DNA of 64,000 nt from Undaria pinnatifida. Taxonomy: Eukaryota > Sar > Phaeophyceae > Laminariales > Alariaceae. The DNA lies in NCBI GenBank assembly GCA_012845835.1, contig JABAKD010000009.1, forward strand, positions 11,089,785 to 11,153,784. The letters run 5' to 3'. Positions 14,601-26,600 of this stretch are shown one piece after another (position 1 is the first letter of the stretch; each line of letters begins with the position of its first letter). Both the position numbers and the translations under genes were made by a program. The notes under the pieces are model-generated. The model was given only the letters and a program-made list of their open reading frames with translations, was not told the origin of the DNA and searched no databases.

Positions 14601-17600
14601 TCGGAATTTGTTAAAACCGCCGTGCTGGCTGTAGTCTCTTTCATTGTGGGAGAACGGAAATTTGCAGGCAAAAATACATCGACGTGGATGAGGACAAGGA
14701 GTTATCGACTCACAATCGCATTCATCCCCGCTGCATTTCATGAAGTCCCTCTCGTACAGGACCTGCGTGTTCCCGCCCTGCAGCAACGCCACCTGAGTAC
14801 GTTGGGAGGCGCACAGTCGAAATAGGGCACGGGGTATAAGCTGTAAGCTGTAAGCGGGGGGCGGGGTGGGGGGGGGAGGGTAGGACGAAGGGGTAGCGGG
14901 GAGCGCGGGGGGGGGGGGGGTATCGGGGGGAATGGGGGGGGGGGAGAAAAGCTGAATCGGTGTGTCATCGCGAAGACTGGTATGATGTACAGCAGTACAT
15001 AAAAAAATCAATCAACAAAAAAATAAAAATAAATAAATAAAAACCTGGTCGTCTTCGGGGCAAGACCAAAAACGACTTGAAATTAGACGAGGAGGCCGCC
15101 CGCTTAGAAGAAAGCAAAGCTCACAAGAAACTCAGCCTGGAAACCGCGTTGTGCACTGTTAGGGGAAACACCTTTTCGTGGGCGGACACAAACATCGTGT
15201 GCTTTTCGCGCGCGCTCCGAGCAAGAAAGTCGGCCTGAGTCCGATTTCAGGTGTCTATAGAGAATGCCGGTTGCTGTACCAGTACCAGGAAGGAGATGAA
15301 AAAAAACACAAAAAAAAAAAACAAAAAAAGGGGAGAAACGTTGAAAAAAATGATCGCGTGCCACAAGATTGGCAGTGTTGCTGGTGTCGGTGTATGTGTT
15401 TTAGTTGGGGTCTCATTGCTTGCAGTTTTGGAGTTATAGGCGAATCACGCTAGCCAGCAATATCTCGCTCTTGCAACAACAACAACAACAACAACAACAA
15501 CAAAATGCACTGCTGTAAAAAAAACAACAACAACAACTCGTCAACACCTCCAAAACGGAGAACAGAAACACGTACGCGACAAATAAACCATACATTCCGC
15601 TACTCGTACGTAGCGGTAGAGAGCCACATCTTCGTAGCTGGTGCCGCTACACAAAACAGCTCACATTGGAGTGGGGAATCTCCCCGGTCTTGAGCTTGTT
15701 CACGGTCAGCTCCTGCACCCCGCAAGCGCACAGCAAAGACGCACAGAGCAGGAACGAACCGCGTACCACACACGACGGGATCGCAGGGAAATGGGAAGAG
15801 GCGGTAGAAATACCGCAGTGGAGAGGAGGTGACGGGGGTGGGGGGCGGGGGGCGGAGGAATGAGGCGTGGGGGGGATGGGGTCGGATAAGAGGGGGGAGC
15901 GCCGGAGGAGACGGGGAGGGGGGGGTAGGGTTAGCTCGGTGGCTACTCGGTACTTCTCAACTGAGATCAGTCTAGGTTTAGCCAAGGATTTGGAGGGGTA
16001 CAGGTACGGTACTCTCAATAAACGCCCCTCGCACCCAACCGCTGCTCTCGCTGCGCTCCACTCTCGGCAGAATCACATGCCGTGCGATCTGTGCTGCGCT
16101 CCGCTGTGCTGCATCGTGCCTTGTCTTTTGCCGTGTCGGCGCTACTTTGCTGGCGGGGACAGGGCCATGCCCTCCCCCCCCCCCCCCCCATCCCTCCCCC
16201 CCACGGGCCAAAACCAACGCAGACATATACAAGGCTGGATTAACCATCTTGTATTAGATCTCGATTCAAGTTCTTGATTCAACGCTCGAAACCACGCGTT
16301 GCTAACTGTGGCTACTGCCAAAAAAGATGGCATCCAACAACGTGCATCATAGGATTAATTGTTTCTTACGATTAGTAGTGCAAAAATGAACCAACTCTAA
16401 TTCAAGGAGGTGAGGCAAGGAATGGCACCATACGCGCTTAGATTTATGGTGGCCATGTACCGCGGCGGCGGACAGGGGGGGACGGGGGGAGCGAGGGTGT
16501 CTGCCTGTTGAAACTCACTGTGGATTCCAGCCTGGTAGCCGTGAGGTACGAAGCCAGCTCGGCCGTGTAAGAGGCGGCAAGAACGAAGCTGCTGAATAGC
16601 CAGCCTGAGGCAAGCGCAAGCACAAGTGCATGCGTCGGTACCAAAAAAAACATATTAAATGAAATGAGACAGGAGGGGGGGAAGCGGGGGAAGGGGGAGG
16701 CGAAGGAACGGGGAGAAATGCGAGAACGGTCAGTGATGGCGGCGAAAGAACGACATGAAAAAGAACATGAAAAAATACAACAATAACAGCTCCCCTCCCC
16801 CCCCCCCCCCCTAGGGTACCGGCTGTCGAACTCCCCCCCTACGCCACCCCTCTTGAGTTGTTCGCTGCAAGGCGCTCCGACATCGGGATTTTTTCAGGCG
16901 ACGGCTCGTACACAGACGCCCCCCCCCCCCCCTGTCGTGTTTCCATGGGAGGAGGAGAGCAGGGCAGGTGGTTCGCATACTGCGTCCGCTCGGTCTGATC
17001 CATGTGATCGCTTGTGACGAATATGTGTCATGCTTACCGAGCGTGAGTAGATACCCCTCTAGGGTCTCTGGCTTATGCGTCAGCTGCGTCATCATCAGAG
17101 AAGACGTCACGTACACCGAGCGACTCAGACCCTGATCACCACAACAGCAGCAGTATCAACAGTATCAACAGCAGCAGCAGCAAGGCAGAAACGCATGGTG
17201 GAGGGTTAGGGTGAGGCAGGGAAGCTCAATTTCTCGTGACGAAACGCAAGGCAAGGCAAAGCAAGGCAAGGCAAGGCAAGGCAAGATAGCGCATGGCACG
17301 GTAGCGTACAAGCCAGGCAGGGCAAGGCATGGGCAAAGCAAAAAATAACGCAAGGCCAAGGCGGGGCAAGGCAAGGCGTTTCGGCTGCGGTTTAGAGGTC
17401 CTAACGTCAAGAACCTCAGAAAAGTAGCTGCAATTCGTGCACACTTCTCTGTCGCCCCCCCCCCTTCGCTACTCTTTCCCATTCTGTATTCCTCCATCTC
17501 TCTTCCCCCCGCCCCTCCCTCCCTCTCCCTCGCCCTAGTCAAGTTCTAAGTTATTTCTCCCTCCGCGCCTCCCTCTCTCCCTCCTCTCTTCCTCACCTTA

Positions 17601-20600
17601 ATAAAGTTCTAAGTTATATCTTCCCCCCATCCCCCCCTCTCTCTCCCGCTCACCCTAGTCAAGTTTCTGCGACGCTTGCCCCAGTTTCCGTGAGAAAACT
17701 GGTCGTTCTTGGCCCCCTCGAAGAGCCACAGCAAGAACACCGTCACCAGGAGGGCGAACAACAGGGCCAGCCACAGCCGCGGCTCAAAGGGGGCGAACGC
17801 CTTCCATAGGTTCACCTGAAAAAAAAAAAGCGGGAGAGGGGGGGGAGTATTAATCATTGCCACGCACGGTCGTACTCTTGTCATATGGAAAAGCCGGGGG
17901 GGGGGGGGGGGGGGGGAGAGGGGTACTCAGTTTGTGCATGGCCGTAGTCGTATGGCCATAGACCCTCGCATCCCTACTATATGCCGGGACGGAGCACGTC
18001 GGGTTTTTACCAACCAGGCAGATATTGCTTGCACCAAGCGCGAAGCGCCAGGCCCGCGGGGGGGGGGGAGATACTCGATATCCATGCATGGCCGTAGTCG
18101 TATGATCATAGACCCTCGCATCCCTACTATGCCGGGACGGAGCATGTCGGGTTTTCACCGACCAGGCAGGCATCGCTTGCACCCAGCGCGAAGCGTCGTG
18201 AGGCGTTCGGCGAGTCGCAAGAAGGGTGAGCTGCATCCTACCAAGAACCGCTTGTGAGACGGCCTTGCATATGGGTGACAGCTTCAATGGGCTAATTTAA
18301 TTTCCGGTATGGCCACTTCCAGAGACAGCAATGGGAGTACCATGCAACTGCCGCGTGGGTGGCTTACCATAAACACTACGTGATACGATCATTCCCCTTT
18401 GGCGGAGTTCTCCACCCCGCACAAATGATGTAACTCGACCGCCAGCTGTGATCGACCCCCCCCCCCTTCCCCCCCCCCCCAAAAAAAAGGTACCCTGGTC
18501 GTCTACAGCTCGCATGTAGTGAGCGGCATGTTTTACAATGTCAAAACTGCCAACCGAGGCCAACCCAACCTATACAAAATATACGGGAGGGGGCGGGGGG
18601 GAGGGGGGCAACGAACGAAACAAACATACACCCGGTACACGATACTGTACATGTTGGCCTACCATATAGGGGGGAGGCAACGAACGAAGCAAGCATATAC
18701 TAGGTACCTGGTACATGGTATGCTGTGCGTACACTTCGAATAATATACTTTTAGTATCAATTTATCACTTTCCGGCCCGACTCGTACGAGGCTATACACC
18801 AAGCAACCTTCTGGACAAAAGCCGTGGTGCCTCTTTCTTCCCCCCGAGGCATAATCCGTGCCTTTGTTTTTACCGCACATATTTGGGGTTCAGCATATCC
18901 CCACTGCTCGCAGACTGCCATCGAACTTTGCCGACTCACGCTCTCGCGCTTTCCGCTCGTTCTTTTTTACGCAAGAAAAAGTCACTACGACTACGACCAC
19001 GACTACGAGTGCGAGGTTGCACTCCCGAGGGTGGAATGGAACCCACGAAACAGACCCGTAGCAAGCACGGGTTTCACCCGCTACAAAACCGGGGACGCCG
19101 GCTCTTACAACAGCACAACAACAAAAAATACACAACAAAAAAAAAACAAGAAAAAAGAAAAACGAAGGTCGATCACCGTGATTGTTGTCTCAAGCCAACC
19201 AATCCGGTCAAAAGCTAAAACTCGTTTACATGTAACAACTTTGGTCGATGTCAGAAGTGCCGTACAAACAACCAGAGCTATGCACAAAAACCCTGCTAAC
19301 GCACTCAACTGGACGAAACAAAAAAAGAAATTAAAAGCCTACCTCCCCAATAAAAACAACATTCCCATAACTGAGCAACAGGTATGTTGTGTTAGACGTC
19401 GACCACTCAACTGCTTTCGTATTATACCCACATCGTGATTTCTGAGATACTCAATTGATCACGTTCACATAGCTAGCTCTCGCTAGGGCCTCGCGCTGGT
19501 GGACAGTTTGTAACTGTCGACTTGTTCCACGGTAGAGGCTCAAGTATCGGGCCAACCATTTCCGTCCGGCCGAGCTCAAGCGAGGGACTACCGGCTAAAG
19601 CCTGACACTTGTACGACACTAGAATTTTTTTGAGAGTTACAGCAGCGGGTACCCCGATCAAAGAACCGGCCCGTGGCAAGCCGAAACAAGCGCGCTAAAC
19701 CGACACACATTGCTCACTTTGTACCTGAAGCGGGAAACATATACCTTTTATTTTTTTTACAATATATATCCTCCGGCGGATGGGAAAAAAAAAAAAAAAA
19801 AAAAACTTAAGCTCACCACACTTCCACGTATCTTCATACGCGTCGTGTGTCGGTTTAACTCAGTTGCTTTCGCAACCCAACACCAGCCGGCGCATCCTTC
19901 GGATCCCACTTTTATAGCGATAGCGTGAGCTGCACTTATCAGCGGTCCTCGTTAGAGCATATTAGCATAGGCGGGACACGCCGATTTGACCGCTCTTCAA
20001 GCCCCGAGCGCTCTTATCCTGTTGGCGCTCTTAAAATCGGGGCACCCACTACTGCTGCAGCGCATACCTGGTACAAGTGTTGGTCGGACTATTCCGCGAG
20101 AAAAACGCCTCCGAAGGATATTGAGCTCCTTGTGTTAAGAGCTAAAAAAAAATATCTGCCCCGTGGGATGACTCTGTCGTCAACTGTGTGTGCGTTGGTG
20201 GCAAGCAGGAAAGTCCCACCCCACCCCACCCCAACCCAACCCAACCCAACCCAACAAAAGTGCTCTGCTGTCATTCGAGCGTTGGTTTGTGTGCGTCCCA
20301 AAATGATGAAAAAAAACGGCATTATTGGGAGATCGGGTCGCCGGATGGGGGACACCATGGAATGAACCCCAGTCGTGGAAGAATCGGGCACGCGACGCTG
20401 GAAATGAGCCCCCACGTTTTCGACGCAGAAAAATTAGAATTATATCGCTTCGCTCGACATAATGCTCAAGAACTGTTGCGTAATCTTACTCTTTCTTCGT
20501 GTCATATTTTTTACGAGATGTTGCGTTTGTGGCAGTCCAAGATGCCAAAAACAAACGTACTTCTTCGTCGAGCGTGAGCTTGTACACGAAGGCGACTGCG

Positions 20601-23600
20601 TTACGACTGTACCAGAGTACAAGATATCAAACTGAAAAAAAACGTACATCTTCGTCGAGCGTGGGCTTGAATACGAAGGCGAGTACGTTACAACTATACC
20701 AGAGTACAAGATACCAAAAAGAAAAAAAACGTACATCTTCGTCGAGCGTGGGCTTGTAGACGAAGGCGATGCTGAGGTCGTAGTAAGGGTACGTGAACGC
20801 CACGTACTCCGACCTCTCCGAGGTGATCGTGATCCAGCTGCCCGTCATGTCCGCGGAGCCGTTCCTTACCATCTCGATTGTGTCAGGGGTGACCGTGCCC
20901 GCCGGCGTGGCCCTCAGCGAATACGTGAATTCCAACACCTCGGAGAGGCTCTGCCGCAGAGAGGCCATACGAACGATGGTGGTATATATATATGGGCGAA
21001 CGAATAGATCGAGGCATGGATGGAGCAACCGCATCCACCCGGGCGGAAGGACAGGCAGTGGCGAGTAGGGAAGAAGTTTAGGAAGTAGGGAAGAAGTTTA
21101 GGAAGTAGGGAAGAAGTTTAGGAAGTAGGGAAGAAGTTTAGGAAGGGAGGGAAATAGGGGAGGCAAAAATAGGGGAGGGAGGGAGGAAGGAAGGGAGGGG
21201 CATAGGGGAGGCAAATAGGGGAGCGAGGGAAGAAGGAAGGGAGGGAGGGAGGGAGGGAGGGAGGGAGGGAGGGAGGGAGGGAGGGAGGGAGGGAGGGAGG
21301 GAGGGAGGGAGGGAGGGAGGGAGGGAGGGAGGGAGGGAGGGAGGGAGGGAGGGAGGGAGGGAGGGAGGGAGGGAGGGAGGGAGGGCGGGGAGGGAGGGAG
21401 GGCGGGGAGGGAGGGAGGGCGGGGAGGGAGGGAGGGCGGGGAGGGAGGGAGGGAGGGCGGGAGGGAGGGAGGGAGGGAGAGAGGGAGGGGGGGGAGGGAC
21501 GGCGGGGAGGGAGGGAGGGGGGAGGGTTATGAGAAAAAAAAGAATTTAGGAGGGAGGAAGCGGGTTATAGAAGGCAACCAGGGAGGGACAGAGGAAGGGA
21601 CAGAGGTCATCATGCGGCTGTAGGTAAGGCTAACAGAGCGCTGCCCTGCGCGGGTCGAACGGTTTCTGTTCAGTTTTCTACGAGTACAGCAGGGGCGTTC
21701 CCAACTCGGGGGGGGGTAAATCCCACGTCCGTGAGGGTGGGGGGAAACGCACCAACCAAAACGCAGTGCCACTGCACGCGGGCCTTGTGACCCCTTATGC
21801 CTTTACTGCTACAAAGCTTTCGCTGTTTTCCTTTTCGTTTCGTTTCGTTTCGATTGATTGGACTTTAATTATTGCTTCGTTTAGATTCATTGAGCTTCAC
21901 CAAATTTCACTCGGCTTCGCTTCCCCTCGTTTCGCTTGGTTTTTGCTCGGTATCTCTTCATTTCGCTAAAATTTCGCTTGGTTATTTCCCCCCTTGTTTC
22001 GACTGGTTTGGCTAGGCGTTTCTTGTCAATTCGCTAAATTTCGCGCGGCTTGGCTTGGCTTTGGCTTGGCGTCTCTTAGGGTCTCTCAAGTTTCTGCGCT
22101 AAATTTCGGTTCGTTTCGCCTCGGTTTTAATATGTTTTGTTCTCTTCTGACCAGGCGTGGCTCCTTTTTTGTTAGTTCTGGCTTTGTAGAAATGAAGCAG
22201 CGATTCGTGTTTTTTCTTACTGCTACTTCTGACCTGCACGATTGAAGGATGGACTCATTTTCGTTATTTCTGACGCTTTTGAGAACGAGGGAGCGACTTT
22301 TTTTGTTTTGTTTTTCCTAACCTGTAGAAAGGAAGGAGTGATGCCGCTGAAGTCGTCGTTGCTATCGCCATCGCCGTCCACGAACACGAACGGAGGGGCA
22401 TCGCGCCTCATCACCACCTTTCGAAAAGTCACAAGTCGAAGCAAGGCCAACCCAAAATTCAGCAGAAGCAGCAGCAGCAGTAGCAGCAGGCGAGGGCTGA
22501 AAACGGGGCGCAGGGGGAGCCCAACCAAGAAAACAGCATATATTTTATCGAGACAAGAAGCTGACAAAGCAACCAAAACCAAAACAAACCAATCGAGGAA
22601 GAAAAACAAGCCAAGAAACGGGACGAAACGTAAAACCACCCCAACACACACAGTACAGCAGGGGTCCCCGAACAAGGCAGTCTGAGCAAGGCGGTATCCC
22701 GATATAAGGCGGTCTGAATCGCTCGGAGCGACCGTGGAATGACATCGATAACCTGGAATAAAAAAAGGCCGATTCCCCCCAATAAGGCCGCCATATTGAT
22801 CCGGTAACACTGCCGCGTTACTGGGGCTCCCTGCTTTTTTTTTTTTTTTTTCTTTTTTCATCCTCCGGCGGATGGGGAAAAATAAAGCTTTAGCTCACCA
22901 CACTTACGCGTATTTTCATACGCGTCGTGTGTCGATTTAACTCAGTTGCTTTCGCAGCCCAACGCTAGCTGGCTCCCTGCTGTACTTAAAAAACACCCAA
23001 CCAAGCAAAAGAAAACAACGGGGGACGGGGGGGGGGGGGGGACGCATATCTGAACAAATAAAAAGAAGACAGACAAACAAAGCAAATAAGAGAAAACAAT
23101 CGAAACAAACAAAAACAAAACAAAACAAAACTAAACAAGGCAAACACAAAAAACAACAACAACAACAACAACAACAAAACAAAACAAAAGCAAAAAACAC
23201 CTAAGCACGCCAAAAAAAACACGCGCACACAGACACACAAAAGAAAAAAAAACACACACACACACACACACACAAAAACATGTGATGGCACCACGCACAT
23301 CCAGGTGTCGGCCCTTGAGCAGCGGCCGGTCGTAGGGATATCTGTCCCCCCCAGCCGGAAACGTTTGATCCTCCTGAAATAGGCTCACGGCCTACTCAAG
23401 CGGCACACCAATCGCGTCCGTGAGTGGGAGGGGAGAGGAGGGGAGGGAGGGGGAGAGGAGGCTCTCGTGAGACGCGCATACACGAAGATAACACACCAAT
23501 CAGCATGCGGCACACACCACACGAGCGCCGAAGGAGGCGGCGTCGGCAGAGTACGCAGACCGAGTGCACCTTCTGCCTACGTTGCCGCGAAACACTTCTC

Positions 23601-26600
23601 GGCCAAACGACGGACCAAGGAAGGCCTGTTTGTGTTCGTCCCCGTTTCCAATCCCAACCGGCCAGCGGACCCATCAACCGCCCCAGGGAAAAAAAAGTGG
23701 TGATTCGCGGCCGCTGGCTGCAGGGTGGCCTGCCGAGGCGGGGAATCGACGCGGCGGAGCCCCGCGCTCGCGCGGGGATTTCTTGTGGCTCCAGTCCGTT
23801 CCCGAACAACGATTCGGCGGCGTTTTCTTGGCGGCTCCTTTTTCAACACAAAACAACCAGTACGACGATCCCTCACGTCCCCCGCCGCCTTCCCCCCCCC
23901 CAACTCCACCCAACCCTCCGCCTCTCCCCATCTCCTCCCTTTTCCCCCTTCCCGGCTGCCGCCGCGGCTCCGGCCTGTGGCATGAAGCTATAAACCACAT
24001 CATACCACATCATGTCATAATCATACGGCACCACCCCCCCACCCCCCCCATGTCCCCGCCCCGCGCGCGCCCTCCACTTTTACCTGGAAACCCTCGCTGT
24101 CTTCGATACCCAGGGTCGCGCCGTCGAGCGTGCTGATCGTCTGGAACCGTCCCCCGTACGTCGCGTGCGGCCGCAGATTGACGGCACAAAAGGTCACACT
24201 GTCCACATCCCGCCCATCGGCGTCCCCCGCTTCTTCCCCCGCCCCAACGGACATGGTAAGCCGACCCGTTGCTCCGGTTCGGGTGGCCGAAGATGTTATA
24301 AGAGAGTCTCGGACTAGCGTTCCGTTTTCCCATGGCCCGTTCACCGGGAAAGGGCAGCTGCCAAGTGAACGAGGGGAGGGGAGGGGAGGGGAGGGAGGGG
24401 AGGGGTACGCCAGGTGGAGGGACGGGGGGGGGAGGGGAGGAGAGGGGAGGAGTACGCCAGGATGGAGGGACAGAGGGGGACCGGGGGGGGGGGAGGGAGG
24501 AGGGTATGTGCAGCATGAGTTCTTTAAGCCGATCACTCACAACCATCCCCACAAAGAAAGACAATAAAAAAATTGGAAACCACATGGAGCAAGCCATGAA
24601 CTCGTCTCCGCTGGTCGACGTTACATGCCGGGGTACTTGGGCGGGTGGCTAATTGCTTTTTCTTCTTTGGCTTTTTACAAGAGCTCTGTGACCCCCTCCT
24701 TGCTCAACACAAAGACACCCCCCGGGACGTCCAGCCAACCACGACCCGCAGGGGAACCTTGTACAAGGACACACGTACAAAAAAAATGAGTCAACCTCCA
24801 CGTTATACCCCGATTCCGGCTTAGTCTATAGTACTATTATTAGTGACCCGTGTTACGGCAAAGATATACCAGGTATATATACGTATTTTGCTGATGCTCC
24901 TCACGTCAGGATCTTAACGCCTTTACAACTGGAAACCCTTTGGGGGGGGAAATTACTTGGAGTTAGTATAGGGAGGGATTTGGGGGTTCTAAAGGGGTTA
25001 AGTGACCAATGTTACGGTAGAGATTAACCTTTTTTTTTGCTGATGCTCCTCACTACAGGATCTTAACGTCTTTACAACTGGAAACCCTTTTTGGGGGAAA
25101 AATTACTTGGAGTTAGTATAGGGAGGGGATTTGGGGGCTCTAAAGGGGTTAAGTGACCCATGTTACGGTAGAGATGAATGTATATACTTCGAAGTATATT
25201 TTTGCTGATGCTCCTCACTTCAGGAGCTCAACGCCTTCACAACTCAACTGGAAACCCTTTTGGGGGGAAAATTACTTCAAGTAAGCATAGGGAGGGGATT
25301 TGGGGGGCGTTTTCAAGACCCTCTCCCGAAAAACATGTTTGGACAGAAAACAGAACAAAACAAACAAAACTTCTTCGTACTGGATGAATACTCCCATCAT
25401 GGCTCACGAAGACATATATATTTACTACGAAAGTTGATGGGAAAAAAATGACGATATCCCGACGACTTTGGGCTAAGCAGCCCCGGCCATTCAGGAAAAG
25501 AAAAAAAAAGAAAATCAGCGAAAAAATGTTATAATGCCTCTATCGATGCCTCCTCTATCGTGGCACGAAACTAGTATATAGTACAGCCTTCAAGGAACAG
25601 CGGCCACGATTACGGAGAAAAATCTGCTCGGAAATGGCGTGGGATAGCCTCGTTTTTTAGAGACAAACCAAACAAAACCTACTTGGATGAAGCGCAGAGA
25701 TTGCTTAAAATTGCATTATCACAGAAAAAGGAGTAAAACAAAACCACCCCAATGACTATTTCTACGATAGCCTCCCCCCTCCTCCCCCCCGAAAAAAAAT
25801 TGGCAAAAAAAACCCAGGAGTTTTCTGTAACGAACGTTTTCATGTCTGCTCGACAAGACACGAGGAAAAGATGCCATGAAAACAACATCTTCATACGTAC
25901 TTCGAAGTATGTTTTCTTGTTCGCAACGGATTCGTCGAACGATGGCGTCGTCGGGGTGGCCAGGGGTGCACTATGTCAGGAGAGATACCGCGAAGGCCGG
26001 GAGCTGCTTTCAAAACCGGCGATATTGTTAAAGAAAAGTTGGCGGGGGCTCTACCGAATGAGCGACTCCAACCTATTAATATATATTATATACGAAGTAT
26101 ATCATTTACATGAAAATACACTCCAGCTGTGAGATCGAAGATTTCGTCGAAACTCACCTTTGCAAGCTTGTGTGCGATGCTCCGATCGCGCGTATTACTG
26201 GGTGTGTGTCCTCATTAAGGATACAGGTCGGCGACTCCCCTTGAAACTACATCGTTGTATAAATATACATACCATACACGTATCACACGCAGCTTGCAAA
26301 GCTGGGTTTGACCCAAAGATCATTTTTTTTTTTTGGTCGATCTTACAGCTCAAAGTATTTTTCATTTCTACAAAAAATATATATGTACACAATCCATCCA
26401 AAATTCCTGACGCACCGATCCACCGAGATGCCGGACAGATTCCTTCCATCCTGAAGCATCATCTCCTCGTCCGCCTCGTGCACCGCCGCCGCCGCCGAAA
26501 ACACCGCGTCGTAGGCGAAGGCCAGCAGAGGGTCCATCAGACCGTCCGCCGTCAGGCCTTCCGCGCCCGAACCGGGGTAGTCGGTGGGGTCGAGCCGCTG

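Larger units (their letters stand above)
24860..25320 (+). repeat. Three tandem copies of a ~140-bp unit, each carrying a TTAA MITE
   Basis: The order is gttacgg(c/t)a(a/g)agat, gctgatgctcctcac, aggatcTTAA, MITE, TTAAgtgacc. It repeats three times with slow decay; the third copy has TCAA ends. The unit duplicated with the MITE already inside. Intron between exons G and F. Confidence 0.8.

Noticed and set aside
24010-24597. 195-codon minus-strand frame overlapping exon G
   Set aside because: The alternative frame carries the receptor motifs (WENGTLVRDSL, RTGATGRLTM) and the phase-matching splice sites; this one is a shadow.
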